From positions 1,018,712-1,082,711 of the forward strand of contig NZ_FXAO01000001.1 in assembly GCF_900177645.1 (NCBI RefSeq): DNA of 64,000 bases, in the 5' to 3' direction. Shown in pieces: positions 1 to 9,453 of this stretch. The DNA comes from Arenibacter troitsensis (GTDB lineage: Bacteria > Bacteroidota > Bacteroidia > Flavobacteriales > Flavobacteriaceae). The notes beneath the pieces are model-generated. The model was not told the origin of the DNA, did not search any database, and saw only the letters and a list, made by a program, of their open reading frames with translations. Within the stretch, counting starts at the first letter, position 1; every line of letters starts with the position of its first letter. Made by a program: the position numbers and the translations under genes.

Positions 1-1140
1 AACGATTTAAGCCTTAGAGCTTCATGGGGAAAAAATGGCAATAGGGAGATAGGGATATATTCCGCCCTGTCAAGATTGGAAGGCACCAATTATATCTATG
101 ACCGATCCACGGTGGTAGGTATAAATGCTACAGATCTGGCCAATCTCGGGCTAAAATGGGAAACCACGGAAACCTATGATGTGGCCTTGGAGTTTAGTTT
201 GTTCGGTTCACGGGTATCGGGAACCTTGGAATATTACCAAGGTGTAACCAATGATCTATTGCTCAACAGGTCTTTGCCCATTCTTACCGGATATACCGGT
301 GTGTTCGCGAACCTAGGTGAGGTTGAAAATAAAGGATTCGAGATTTCATTGAACACTGTAAATATAGAAAGTGGGAATTTCTCCTGGAGATCGGGCCTGG
401 TATTATCACATAACCGCAACAAAATCAAAAGCCTTTATGGGGATATGGAAGATGTACTGGATGGCGAAGGCAATGTGATCGGCCAAAAAGAAAAGGATGA
501 TATCGGCAACGATTGGTATATAGGACATGCTATTGATGAAATATTCGATTATAAGATTTTAGGGATATGGCAGTTGGGGGAAGAGGATGAAGCTACTGTT
601 TATGGCCGCCAACCAGGGGATGTAAAGCTTATGGATGTGAATGACGACGGCGTTATCAATTTTGATGATCAGGTCTTTCAAGGGAATAAAACGCCTAGGT
701 ACCGTGCGAGTTTGAGAAATGATTTTGTCTACAAGAATTTCGATTTCTCCATTTTCGCAAATGCCTTATTGGGCCATAAAGGATCTAATAATGAACATTT
801 TAATTTTAGGGTTCAACAGCAAAGGCTTAATAAGATAGTAACGCCATATTGGACGCCCGATAACCCCACAAATGAGTGGGCAAGATTGTCTTCGAAGAAT
901 TCTTCACCGGCTACCGATTGGTATGATGATAAGTCCTTTATCAGGATACAAAATATATCCATGGGCTATACTTTTCCCCAGAAATTAGCTGATAAGCTCA
1001 AGATCCAATCCCTAAGGCTATATGCCAATGTTCAAAATCTTCCGGCCTTTTCCCTCGGAGGTTGGGAATACGGTTGGGATGTAGAAACCGGCCAGGCAAC
1101 CCCGCTCATAACGGCAATCGGATTTGATCTAACTTTTTAA
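1..1140 (+). CDS. SusC-like TonB-dependent receptor, C-terminal part
   Basis: This is the C-terminal 379 residues of a SusC/RagA outer-membrane beta-barrel that imports oligosaccharides with TonB energy. The reading frame is open from base 1, so the gene begins upstream of the window. Visible SusC features are the LGLKWETT strand region, the NLGEVENKGFE segment, an acidic DVNDDGVINFDDQ loop, the YWTPDNPTNEWAR loop, and a final aromatic residue (LTF) as expected for barrel insertion. The susD partner begins 15 bases after the stop. The sequence is clearly paralogous to the complete SusC at 10706-13999. The substrate cannot be read from this fragment; the genes downstream (GH36, esterase, sulfatase) suggest a substituted, possibly sulfated, alpha-galactoside. 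Confidence 0.93.
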   Translation, partial: NDLSLRASWGKNGNREIGIYSALSRLEGTNYIYDRSTVVGINATDLANLGLKWETTETYDVALEFSLFGSRVSGTLEYYQGVTNDLLLNRSLPILTGYTGVFANLGEVENKGFEISLNTVNIESGNFSWRSGLVLSHNRNKIKSLYGDMEDVLDGEGNVIGQKEKDDIGNDWYIGHAIDEIFDYKILGIWQLGEEDEATVYGRQPGDVKLMDVNDDGVINFDDQVFQGNKTPRYRASLRNDFVYKNFDFSIFANALLGHKGSNNEHFNFRVQQQRLNKIVTPYWTPDNPTNEWARLSSKNSSPATDWYDDKSFIRIQNISMGYTFPQKLADKLKIQSLRLYANVQNLPAFSLGGWEYGWDVETGQATPLITAIGFDLTF

Positions 1141-1155
1141 TTTAAAATCAACAAG

Positions 1156-2937
1156 ATGAAAAATTATAAATATCTATTAATTATAGCAATACTTATGGTC
1201 TCCGGCTGTTCCATAGATAGGTTGGAACCGGATCCGCTGTCGTTCTTTTCCCCAGAAAACACCCTTATCGATAAAGCGGGAATGGATGGCCTTATTGTAA
1301 CCTTAAATAGCAGCCTCAGGGAGGAAAAGGGGCAGAATGACGGCAATCTTCTTTTGGGGGAATGGAATTATTCGGATTTTACGGTAAATGGAGCCCCTCC
1401 TGGAGATGTACTTCATAACTTTGAACTGCAAATGACCCCAAATTCAACTGAGGACAATGAATGTATTGTCTATTGGAATTTGGCTTTTAGGAGTATAAAG
1501 AATGCCAATGTTATTATTTCAAGGGCACCTGAAATTGAACTTACGGCTTCCGAACTCAATGAAGTAATGGCCAAGGCTTTGTTCCACAGATCTTATTGGT
1601 ATTACCGTTTGGTACACCAATTTGGGGATGTTCCCTTTGTTGCAGAGGAAGTTACCTCCCCTAAATTGGATTTTTACACCCATTCCAGGGAAGCCGTTCT
1701 TCAACGAATTACCAAGGACATGGAATTTGCGGTGCAGTATTTACCTGTAGATGTACAGCCCGGGGATGTTAACCAGGCGGCAGGTTCCTTTTTGTTGACA
1801 AAGTGTTATCTGTCCATTCGTGAGTTTGACAAGGCCATTGCAGAAGCTTCAAAGGTGATCAATGATGGAAAATATGCTTTAATGACGGAACGATTTGGAA
1901 CTACGGAGCCGGAATTTCTTACCTTCTCATTTTTGGATTCAAATGATTTTGACGTGCTATGGGATCTGCACCAAAAAAATAACAAGAGTTTGGCTGAAAA
2001 CACGGAGAAGATTCTGGTTTCCCAGAATCAATTCAATACTATTGGGTCTCAAAATACAGCTAAAAGTAGGGATACAAGCCCAACTTGGTGGCAGGCCAGG
2101 GATCCAAATGGTACACGTGCATGTACCGATCTTGATTATGGGAAAGGGTTGAACATGATCCAACAATTGGGTAGGGGTGTAGGACGTATGGTACCCTCCC
2201 AGTATTTTCGGGATATGAGGTGGGAAGATCCCGATGACCTAAGGTATTCGCATAATAACTGGTTTGGTATGGAAAGATATGTGTATAACGATCCCAGTTC
2301 GGCATATTACGGCCAACCTTTTGATCCGGCTTCGGTAACCGATATTCGACAGTGGTACCCTATAGCGTACAACAAATTGATCTACATTGATGAGTCAGGG
2401 AATAATCAAGCGGATCGGTCCACTAGCGATGAGTATATTTATCGTCTTGCAGAACTTTATTTGTTGAGGGCGGAAGCATATTGGTGGAAAGGTGATATTC
2501 CCCGTGCCACTGCCGACGTAAATGTGGTTCGGGCCCGGGCCCAGGCATCACTGGTGGACGCAGTGGATCTGGATTATATTTTTGACGAAAGGGCACGCGA
2601 ACTGTATTTTGAATCCCCTAGAAAAACAGAACTTACCCGTGTGGCCTACATAATGGCATCCCTTAACAGGGATGGGTATACTTTGGAGAACATGACCACC
2701 AACAATTGGTTTTATGATCGGGTAATGCGCAGGAACCATTTCTATGTTGAAGAGATTTTACAAGGGGCCAATATTTATAGAATGTTGCCGTACCATGTAT
2801 ATTGGCCGATAAAGGAAGTGCATATCCGGGAAAATTCTTTGGGCCATCTAAATCAGACACCTGGATATCCTGGATCGGAGACGAATATTCTCCCCCTTAC
2901 GGATACGGAACAGGACAAACCGGATGGAATGGACTAA
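1156..2937 (+). CDS. SusD/RagB family glycan-binding lipoprotein
   Basis: A 593-residue surface lipoprotein that forms the lid of the upstream SusC and captures glycan at the cell surface. It begins with a short hydrophobic signal ending in a lipobox (VSGC, Cys at residue 18). The body has typical SusD features: the KNANVII helix, the ALFHRSYWYYRLVHQFGDVP TPR-like segment, the YRLAELYLLRAEAYWWKG helix, and a FDERARELYFE motif followed by the RxxEL..R region. Length is within the normal 500-600 range. It follows susC by 15 bases and is followed by a strong stem-loop at 2949-2982. The specific ligand is unknown. Confidence 0.94.
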   Translation: MKNYKYLLIIAILMVSGCSIDRLEPDPLSFFSPENTLIDKAGMDGLIVTLNSSLREEKGQNDGNLLLGEWNYSDFTVNGAPPGDVLHNFELQMTPNSTEDNECIVYWNLAFRSIKNANVIISRAPEIELTASELNEVMAKALFHRSYWYYRLVHQFGDVPFVAEEVTSPKLDFYTHSREAVLQRITKDMEFAVQYLPVDVQPGDVNQAAGSFLLTKCYLSIREFDKAIAEASKVINDGKYALMTERFGTTEPEFLTFSFLDSNDFDVLWDLHQKNNKSLAENTEKILVSQNQFNTIGSQNTAKSRDTSPTWWQARDPNGTRACTDLDYGKGLNMIQQLGRGVGRMVPSQYFRDMRWEDPDDLRYSHNNWFGMERYVYNDPSSAYYGQPFDPASVTDIRQWYPIAYNKLIYIDESGNNQADRSTSDEYIYRLAELYLLRAEAYWWKGDIPRATADVNVVRARAQASLVDAVDLDYIFDERARELYFESPRKTELTRVAYIMASLNRDGYTLENMTTNNWFYDRVMRRNHFYVEEILQGANIYRMLPYHVYWPIKEVHIRENSLGHLNQTPGYPGSETNILPLTDTEQDKPDGMD

Positions 2938-2948
2938 ATCACTTCAAT

Positions 2949-2982
2949 AACCCATCTTGAGTTGATGAATTCAAGATGGGTT
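2949..2982 (+). other. Stem-loop after susD (12-bp perfect stem)
   Basis: A perfect 12-base inverted repeat, AACCCATCTTGA at 2949-2960 and its complement at 2971-2982, with a 10-base loop. It starts 12 bases after the susD stop. It is followed by AAAATCGAG rather than a T-run, so it does not look like a full intrinsic terminator on the + strand. It may separate expression of the susCD pair from the enzyme genes by partial termination or by protecting the mRNA 3' end. Confidence 0.6.
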
Positions 2983-3017
2983 AAAATCGAGGTTTACTAC
3001 CTTAAACTAAAATTCAT

Positions 3018-5129
3018 ATGAAAATTTCATTATATAAGGCATGTTGCACCATGATATCTATGGTGTTGATTTTTGTTTCCTGTTCAGAAGAACCGGGCAG
3101 GGATACTTCCGTGGGAAAAAGTATTGATATAGCGCAAGGAGTCGAAAAAAATGTAATCGTGCTCGAAGTACCGGATCCTTCGAATGTGACCTCACAACGA
3201 CAAATTATTTTGCCGGAGTTTGAAAAGTTTTGTCATGTTGCCGCGGATTCCGTTCATTTTCGTTGGATAGGGGCCAGTAATCGTATGTTTCCCTGGGTGG
3301 GGTCAAACGATTTAAGGTCAATATTCGAGCCCAGGTCACCGGCGCCGCCAAGGATAGCAAATGCCAATAGACGTGCACTTACCATGCTTTTCAAACTAAA
3401 AAATGGAAACTACCTTACCCTTTTGCCATTGTCAGGTGCCGCAAGTGTAAGCTGGTTAGAGGTTGCCAAGGACGGTAAACTCACAGTTGATTATGGCACC
3501 CTTGGTACGGCTAAGGTCCCTTTGGATGCCAAAGTGCCATTATTGGCCTGGTACGAATCTGAAAACCTCTATGAGTCCCTTGCAAAAACTTGGGAATTGG
3601 CCCTAAAGGATGCGGCCGTAGGGGCCACCGCCAGCTTGCGATATTCAAAGAAATATCCAGAACCATTGGGGTATCTGGGCTGGTGTACCTGGGAACAATA
3701 CAAGAAAAAAATAGATGAACCCACGCTGGTAAAGGCTATTGATAACATTGAAAAATCAGAAGTGCCGGTGCGGTGGTTCTTGATCGATGATGGTCATCAG
3801 GACGATAATAACCTCAAATTGCTTTCCTTTAAGCCCGACCAACAAAAATTCCCGAACGGATGGGATCCCATCGTTTCCCGAAAAACCGAGGAAGGAATTA
3901 AGTGGATGGGTATTTGGCACGGGTTCCTTTCCCATTGGCAGGGAGTCCATGTAGACCATAAAATGAAGGAACTCACCCCTTACCTCATGCCGAACCCCAA
4001 TAGGGAAGATGGGCTTTTGCCCAAAGATGATATGGAGTCCAGTACGGCCTTTTACGATTATCTCGTATCTATGATCAAGGCCCAGGGGTTCGATTTTATG
4101 AAAACGGACAATGTTTCAAGGTCTACTGAGGAATACTATGGGAGCGAAAATGCGGTCAGGGCACAAAGCGAAAATGTTCTGGCACTCGAAAAGGCTTGCC
4201 TTGAAGAAGGGATCGGTTTAATGAATTGTAGTGCACAAAACACCATAGATATGCTTAATGCCAGCAATAGTGCTACTATGCGTACAAGCCCCGATTATAT
4301 AAAGAACGATTTAAAGACCTCCAAATCGCAGATTCTACAGTCGGTTTTTAATGTGTTGTGGTTGGGGCAAACCCTATGGCCAGACCATGATATGTTTCAT
4401 TCTTCCGACACCCAGGTGGGAGAAACGATGTCCGTGACCAAGGCATTATCCGGTGGGCCGATTTACTTGTCCGACGACCCAGCGGAGTTTATGTCCGGTG
4501 TAATAGATCCTTTGTGTTTTGCCAATGGCAAACTCATTCGGCCAGAGGCACCCGGGGTTCCCCTACCAAAATCTGTCTTTAACGATGCTCTGTACGAATC
4601 CGGTGCCGCCTACCAAACCATTGCTCCCTTAAAAAACAAATCTTGTGCTATTGTGGCCTATAATTTAAGCATCGTTACCGATGGAGCTTTAAGAGGCACT
4701 ATAAGCCCGGAAGATTATACCCAGGCCTCGGCCATGATCCAACCCTTTCCGGGATTTTGGGAACTCCCGGAAGAAGGATTGGTTATTTATGATTGGAAAG
4801 AGCAAAGAGGTCAAGTACTCGGCAATGATGGGATCGATTTTGAAATTGGCGGATTTGGCCATAAATTGTTTCTTGTAAGTCCAATAGAGAAAGGATGGTC
4901 GGTAATAGGCCGGAACGACAAATACCTAGGTCCTTCCACGGTCGATATTGTTAAATCGTCCCAAGAGGAACTGGTAATCTGGATGGAAGAACCTGGCAGC
5001 ATTGTACTGTATTCTGGTAATCGATCACTAAAAAGCAGTGAATTCGATTTTAAGAGTATTGGCAATGGTTTTTATTATGGACAATATGTTGGATCAGGTT
5101 TTAATGAAATTACAATTTCCAGGCAATGA
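3018..5129 (+). CDS. Sip1/raffinose-synthase type GH36 alpha-galactosidase, lipoprotein
   Basis: A 703-residue secreted glycoside hydrolase of the Sip1-related GH36 type (clan GH-D). The N-terminus has a hydrophobic segment ending in VSC, so it is probably a lipoprotein. After an N-terminal beta-rich region, the TIM barrel begins near GYLGWCTWEQYKK (about residue 218), continues through WFLIDDGHQDD, and reaches the candidate nucleophile Asp364 in FMKTDNVSR. Asp426 in MRTSPDY is a candidate acid/base. The family hydrolyses or transfers alpha-galactosides such as raffinose-type sugars. It is separated from the SGNH esterase by a 4-base ATGA overlap, so the two are translationally coupled. Exact substrate is not known; the sulfatase downstream hints at a modified galactan. 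Confidence 0.85.
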   Translation: MKISLYKACCTMISMVLIFVSCSEEPGRDTSVGKSIDIAQGVEKNVIVLEVPDPSNVTSQRQIILPEFEKFCHVAADSVHFRWIGASNRMFPWVGSNDLRSIFEPRSPAPPRIANANRRALTMLFKLKNGNYLTLLPLSGAASVSWLEVAKDGKLTVDYGTLGTAKVPLDAKVPLLAWYESENLYESLAKTWELALKDAAVGATASLRYSKKYPEPLGYLGWCTWEQYKKKIDEPTLVKAIDNIEKSEVPVRWFLIDDGHQDDNNLKLLSFKPDQQKFPNGWDPIVSRKTEEGIKWMGIWHGFLSHWQGVHVDHKMKELTPYLMPNPNREDGLLPKDDMESSTAFYDYLVSMIKAQGFDFMKTDNVSRSTEEYYGSENAVRAQSENVLALEKACLEEGIGLMNCSAQNTIDMLNASNSATMRTSPDYIKNDLKTSKSQILQSVFNVLWLGQTLWPDHDMFHSSDTQVGETMSVTKALSGGPIYLSDDPAEFMSGVIDPLCFANGKLIRPEAPGVPLPKSVFNDALYESGAAYQTIAPLKNKSCAIVAYNLSIVTDGALRGTISPEDYTQASAMIQPFPGFWELPEEGLVIYDWKEQRGQVLGNDGIDFEIGGFGHKLFLVSPIEKGWSVIGRNDKYLGPSTVDIVKSSQEELVIWMEEPGSIVLYSGNRSLKSSEFDFKSIGNGFYYGQYVGSGFNEITISRQ

Positions 5130-5965
5130 TAAATAGAAGAAACAAATACAATTGGCCTTTGCTCGTATTGCTTTTGTTGGTAACGCTTTCGTGCAGGGCA
5201 GAACAAATAGACCCTGTGGACACAGGGGAAAAAGAGACCAAATCCGAAGACCCGAACATTTGGATATTTCTGATGGCCGGTCAGTCCAATATGGCCGGTA
5301 GGGGAGGGGTAGAACTACAAGACTTGGTTTCCTATGAGCGGATCATTGCCATAAACAGCAGGAATCAATGGGTCGGGGCCAAGGAGCCCTTGCATTTTTA
5401 CGAGCCCAATGCTGCCGGATTGGATTGCGGGATGAGCTTTGCCCAAGAGTTGCTGGCAAAAGTCCCGGATTCGGTCACCATTGCCTTGGTACCGTGTGCA
5501 GTAGGGGGTAGCTCTGTTTTTCAATGGGTGGACAATGAAGAACACAGAGGGGTCGCCCTATTGTCCAACTTCTATCAGAAGGTAGCTTTGGCCAGAAAGA
5601 AGGGTGTAATCAAAGGCATAATATGGCATCAGGGGGAAAGTAATGCCAATGCCGGGGATCTGCCGAATTATTCAGATGCCCTGCTGGGTCTGTTCACAAA
5701 ATTCAGAGTGGCCGTTACAAATGATGATCTTCCGATTGTTATGGGAGAATTGGGAAGGTTTGCCAGGCCGGAGGAGAAAGCAGCGTATTTTGATGATATC
5801 AACACTATTCTAGCCCAGATTGAAGAAGGGGATGATAGCTTGTTCCTTGTTTCTTCCGAAGGGTTGGACCATAGGGGGGATAACCTCCATTTTAATTCGG
5901 CCGCGCAAAGGGAACTGGGCAAGAGATATGCAGAGGTCATGATACAACAATTGATTTCTGAATAA
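5126..5965 (+). CDS. SGNH-type carbohydrate acetylesterase (DUF303/CE6-like)
   Basis: A 279-residue secreted SGNH hydrolase predicted to remove acetyl groups from glycans. The N-terminal hydrophobic stretch ends with LSC, indicating a lipoprotein. Block I is MAGQSNMAGRG with nucleophile Ser54; the oxyanion Gly region is CAVGGSS; WHQGESNA is the conserved block typical of the sialate O-acetylesterase/CE6 group; the C-terminal dyad is Asp252 and His255 in GDNLHFN. The start overlaps the GH36 stop by 4 bases. A close paralogue sits at 17376-18254 in the neighbouring locus, sharing long near-identical stretches such as AVGGSS and PIVMGELGRFA. The polymer carrying the acetyl group is not known. 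Confidence 0.86.
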   Translation: MINRRNKYNWPLLVLLLLVTLSCRAEQIDPVDTGEKETKSEDPNIWIFLMAGQSNMAGRGGVELQDLVSYERIIAINSRNQWVGAKEPLHFYEPNAAGLDCGMSFAQELLAKVPDSVTIALVPCAVGGSSVFQWVDNEEHRGVALLSNFYQKVALARKKGVIKGIIWHQGESNANAGDLPNYSDALLGLFTKFRVAVTNDDLPIVMGELGRFARPEEKAAYFDDINTILAQIEEGDDSLFLVSSEGLDHRGDNLHFNSAAQRELGKRYAEVMIQQLISE

Positions 5966-5984
5966 GGGAACGAAACACCATAAA

Positions 5985-6863
5985 ATGATCAAAATGAACT
6001 TTATCCGTAATCCCGTGAATTGGGCATTCGCAATGTTAAGCATGCTTATGGTTCCATATGGATGGTCCCAGAAAAATTCAACCGAATCAGGGTACAAGGA
6101 ACTGTTTAACGGTAAAGACCTGTCCGGATGGTATACTTATCAGCGACAACCGGAGCCAACCTCTAAAGTGGTCGGACTTAAAATGGAAGATGGTAAATAT
6201 GTGGAACCCATTGGGTTGAACAAAGATCCGCTCGGGGTGTTCACCGTAGTAGAATTGGATGGCGGGAAGGTCATCCGAATTTCTGGAGAAGTATTCGGGA
6301 TATTGGTAACTGAAGAAGAATTTGAGGATTATCACCTTACACTGGAATTTAAATATGGGGAGAAAAGATATCCGCCCAGGGAAAATGCCAAACGCGATAG
6401 TGGAATCCTTTATCATTCTTTTGGCAAGGAAGCCGCCCGGGGCGGTGTATGGATGAGCTCTGTGGAATGCCAGATCCAGGAGGGCGATACTGGCGATTTA
6501 TGGTGTGTACAGGCTACTACGGCCAAAGTCAATGTAGAAACGGACGGGGATGGAAAATTTAAATACAACCCATCCGGGCCACTGCAAGAGTTTGACTGGA
6601 GAGGTAGTAGGTATTGCCAACGATCATTTGATTATGAAAAACCTTATGGCGAATGGAACACTTTGGATATTTATGCCTTTGGGGATGAAAGCATTCATGT
6701 AGTGAACGGTATAAAAAACATGCACCTGAAAGATATAAGGTATTATGAAGCTGATAAATCCACACCATTGACCAAGGGGAAGATTCAGTTACAATCGGAA
6801 GGGGCAGAGATTTTCTATAGAAATATTCGAATCGGGCCGATCAGTAAAATGCCCAATCTATAA
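5985..6863 (+). CDS. DUF1080 protein (3-keto-glycoside hydrolase-like, LamG fold)
   Basis: A 292-residue secreted protein with one DUF1080 domain, a concanavalin-like beta sandwich. An N-terminal signal peptide ends near GWSQ. The domain opens with the hallmark KELFNGKDLSGWY and ends with KGKIQLQSEGAEIFYRNIRIGP. The internal segment RDSGILYHSFG and VECQIQEGDTGD match the usual carbohydrate-facing region. Family members are named 3-keto-disaccharide hydrolases and are common in PULs where glycosides are first oxidised; here no oxidoreductase is adjacent, so that role is inference. It lies 19 bases after the esterase and directly before a truncated DUF1080 relic. Confidence 0.85.
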   Translation: MIKMNFIRNPVNWAFAMLSMLMVPYGWSQKNSTESGYKELFNGKDLSGWYTYQRQPEPTSKVVGLKMEDGKYVEPIGLNKDPLGVFTVVELDGGKVIRISGEVFGILVTEEEFEDYHLTLEFKYGEKRYPPRENAKRDSGILYHSFGKEAARGGVWMSSVECQIQEGDTGDLWCVQATTAKVNVETDGDGKFKYNPSGPLQEFDWRGSRYCQRSFDYEKPYGEWNTLDIYAFGDESIHVVNGIKNMHLKDIRYYEADKSTPLTKGKIQLQSEGAEIFYRNIRIGPISKMPNL

Positions 6864-6872
6864 CAATAATGC

Positions 6873-7142
6873 ATGATGAAATTGTTTAGAACACTGCTAT
6901 TCCCATTCTTCATGGTCCGTGTCCTACTTCTTTCCGCTTCGTCTGCGGAAAAGAAAAAAATCGAAGAGATCGATACAGGAACAATGGAATGGGCAGCTTT
7001 GATAACCGGTTCTAAATTTTACGGTAAAGAAGATTTTGCAAAAGCTGCTGAAGATTACATAGTTTTACAGGATTACAACGACCCAGTGTGGTTCACAAAT
7101 ATTAAAATTAGGCCTTTGCACACGAATGGCTCAATTGAATAA
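6873..7142 (+). pseudogene. Collapsed second DUF1080 gene (signal peptide + C-terminal strand only)
   Basis: This 89-codon frame encodes a plausible signal peptide followed directly by a C-terminal DUF1080 tail: EWAALITGSKFYGKEDFAKA and DYIVLQDYNDPVWFTNIKIRPL. In complete DUF1080 proteins that tail (LQDHG..VWFRNIKI) lies about 200 residues after the signal peptide. The frame remains open, so the body seems to have been deleted in frame rather than frameshifted. The flanking order (DUF1080, relic, sulfatase) suggests a former pair of DUF1080 genes. It could still be translated as a small secreted peptide, but no function is expected. Confidence 0.65.
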
Positions 7143-7183
7143 TTTTCAGGTTAACCACATTTATAGTGCTAATTGATTTTACG

Positions 7184-8716
7184 ATGAAAAAGACAACACA
7201 TATCCTCCTTTTTTTACTTGGCATAACTTTTTGTGGGGTGGGTTGCGCCTCAAAACAGTCAAAAACTGTAAAAGAAGAAAGTCCACAACTGCCGACCAAT
7301 ATCATCTTGTTGATGGGGGACGACCATGGATGGGAAGAAACGGGTTACAACCATCACCCTTTTGTCCAAACACCTGTATTGGACGATATGGCAAAAAATG
7401 GATTGGTGTTGGATCGGTTTTATTCTGCACATCCCACATGTTCCCCAACGCGGGGCAGCATCATTACGGGTCGACATCCAAATCGATATGGCACGTACAC
7501 TCCGGGATGGTCCATTCGGCCAGAGGAAATTTCCGTTGCGCAATTGCTTAAAGATGCAGGCTATACAACAGCTCACTTTGGCAAATGGCATCTTGGGCCG
7601 GTAAAGAAAGAGTCCCCCACCAATCCAGGAGCCATGGGGTTCGATACTTGGGCATCGCATGATAATTTCTTTGAGATGAACCCGGTACTTTCTAGAAATG
7701 GAGCTCCCCCCATTCAAATATTAGGTGAAGGCTCGGAAGTTATCATAGACGAAACGATTTCCTTTATTGATACGGCAAAGGAGGGCAGGAAACCTTTTTT
7801 TTCCGTAGTGTGGTTTGGCTCTCCCCACGAACCTTATGAGGCCTTACCGGAAGATTTGGCCCGCTATCAAGAACTTCCGGATAGTTTGGGCAATACCTAT
7901 GTGCAAATCACTTCATTGAAAACGGGAAAACAGGTTAAAAGACCTTTGGATTCGGTACTCTCTGCCCGGTATGCGGAAATAACGGCGATGGATCGGGCCA
8001 TAGGAAAGCTAAGGTCCTATCTGGAGAAGGAAGGGATCAAAGAGAATACCCTGATTTGGTATTGTGGCGATAACGGAATTCCTGCCAGTGGGCTCTATAA
8101 CTCCCAATTAAAGGGTTTAAAGGGCACCATTTATGAAGGGGGGACAAAAGTGCCGGGAATTATTGAGTGGCCCCAAGAAATAAAAAACGGGTTTATATCC
8201 GGGTTGAATGCAGTGACCACGGATATTTTCTTGACGGTTTGTGAAGTGGCAGGCGTAGCCCCCCCAAAAAGACCTATGGACGGTATCAGTCTTATGCCCG
8301 TAATCAGGGGTGAAGCGAGGGAACGCTCAAAACCAATCCAATTTTGGAATTTTGATACGGGACATTTGGACGATAAAGATCCATACATCTCTCCAGAATT
8401 ACAGGAAGGTACCACACCCTTGGCCAAGATTTCGGAAGGTAAGTTTACTCGGTCCTTTAAGAACTTTCATCATCCCAAAATCGATGAAAGGGATTATCAG
8501 GGAAACCGTTCCATACTGGACAATGAATATAAACTTATTATGGAAGACCGCAGCGGGAAAGAGGTCAAAGCACTTTATAATGTGCACAAAGATCCAGGGG
8601 AAACCAAAAACCTTATTGAGGAATACCCTGACATTGCCCTCGATTTGGAGAAGCAGATGAGGGTATGGCAACAATCCGTGTTGTTAAGCCTCACGGAGAA
8701 GGACTATAAAAAGTAA
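7184..8716 (+). CDS. Type I sulfatase, lipoprotein
   Basis: A 510-residue secreted sulfatase of the alkaline phosphatase superfamily (family S1) that hydrolyses sulfate esters. The ATG at 7184 is preferred over the one at 7166 because it starts directly at KKTTH and gives a clean lipobox (GVGC). The formylglycine signature is CSPTRGSIITGR with Cys86, preceded by the metal-binding GDDHGWEE. The NGIPASGLYNSQLKG and KGTIYEGGTKVPGI segments are the usual C-terminal sulfatase region. It is the last gene of the first locus and implies that the glycan is sulfated. An anaerobic or aerobic maturase for formylglycine must be encoded outside this window. Confidence 0.9.
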   Translation: MKKTTHILLFLLGITFCGVGCASKQSKTVKEESPQLPTNIILLMGDDHGWEETGYNHHPFVQTPVLDDMAKNGLVLDRFYSAHPTCSPTRGSIITGRHPNRYGTYTPGWSIRPEEISVAQLLKDAGYTTAHFGKWHLGPVKKESPTNPGAMGFDTWASHDNFFEMNPVLSRNGAPPIQILGEGSEVIIDETISFIDTAKEGRKPFFSVVWFGSPHEPYEALPEDLARYQELPDSLGNTYVQITSLKTGKQVKRPLDSVLSARYAEITAMDRAIGKLRSYLEKEGIKENTLIWYCGDNGIPASGLYNSQLKGLKGTIYEGGTKVPGIIEWPQEIKNGFISGLNAVTTDIFLTVCEVAGVAPPKRPMDGISLMPVIRGEARERSKPIQFWNFDTGHLDDKDPYISPELQEGTTPLAKISEGKFTRSFKNFHHPKIDERDYQGNRSILDNEYKLIMEDRSGKEVKALYNVHKDPGETKNLIEEYPDIALDLEKQMRVWQQSVLLSLTEKDYKK

Positions 8717-8824
8717 AAGTCAATTGGGGAACCCATACTTATTAAATCTAATCCCGATTTTAAACCCGCATCATTGAATTGTTGAAATAGGAAAAGTCAC
8801 CCTTTATACGGATGTCATTAACCC

Positions 8825-9358
8825 CTACAATAAAAAAGTATGGGCGTTGGCCCGTAAGAAATGAAGGGCCTTTGACATTTGGTTTTCTACCGTTTTTACG
8901 GATATTCCCATGTCTAATGCGATATCTTGATACTTCCTTTTTTCCAACTTATTTTGAATAAATATTTCCTTACAACGGGGAGGCAACTGATTTATCAGGG
9001 TATTTAATTTTTCCATTTTTAGTTCATAGAGGTCCTCTTCCAAGGTTGCCTCTGAGATAACGTCCCATCTTATTTTATCCAAGGTGTCGAATTGGATTTT
9101 TCGGCTGCGGATATGTTGTAAAAATTGATTGTGGCATGTTTTAAAGAGGTAGTTTTTAAGCGATGTGGTTATAACTATGGTCTTTCTTTTTTCCCATAGA
9201 CCTACAATAGCTTCTTGTACAAGATCTTCAGCCAATACGCGATCGTTGCATAGGTTGAAAACGTAATTACATAGCCATTCATAATATTCGGAAAATAAAT
9301 ACTGATATGCCTTTGTTTTCCCTTTGCGCAGTTTTCGAATGATTTCATGTTCGTTCAT
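8825..9358 (-). CDS. ECF sigma factor (FecI-like) of a SusC-FecR signalling system
   Basis: A 177-residue extracytoplasmic-function sigma factor. Region 2 is seen as AEDLVQEAIVGLWEKR and region 4 as LPPRCKEIFIQNKLEKRKYQDIA followed by the helix-turn-helix MGISVKTVENQ. Such factors drive their PUL when the anti-sigma factor FecR receives a signal from the STN domain of the cognate SusC. The gene is divergent from fecR, with 95 bases between them, whereas most Bacteroidota PULs have sigma, fecR and susC in one direction. It converges with the sulfatase gene. A TAAGTTTG -7-like box lies 22 bases before its start codon. Confidence 0.93.
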   Translation of the reverse strand: MNEHEIIRKLRKGKTKAYQYLFSEYYEWLCNYVFNLCNDRVLAEDLVQEAIVGLWEKRKTIVITTSLKNYLFKTCHNQFLQHIRSRKIQFDTLDKIRWDVISEATLEEDLYELKMEKLNTLINQLPPRCKEIFIQNKLEKRKYQDIALDMGISVKTVENQMSKALHFLRANAHTFLL

Positions 9359-9379
9359 ATGGAGGAACCTATTTTAACA

Positions 9380-9387
9380 CAAACTTA
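9380..9387 (-). promoter_or_regulatory. Candidate -7 box (TAAGTTTG) for the ECF sigma gene
   Basis: Read on the minus strand this is TAAGTTTG, a full match to the Flavobacteriia/Bacteroidota -7 consensus TAnnTTTG. It lies 22 bases upstream of the ATG at 9358. No TTG sits at the expected 17-19 base spacing, so only half of the promoter is supported. Confidence 0.4.
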
Positions 9388-9453
9388 AGAAAAATTTAAA
9401 ATGCATAGGGGTTTTTTACAATTATTGCATCTTTAGGGTAAAAGGAATGCCGA

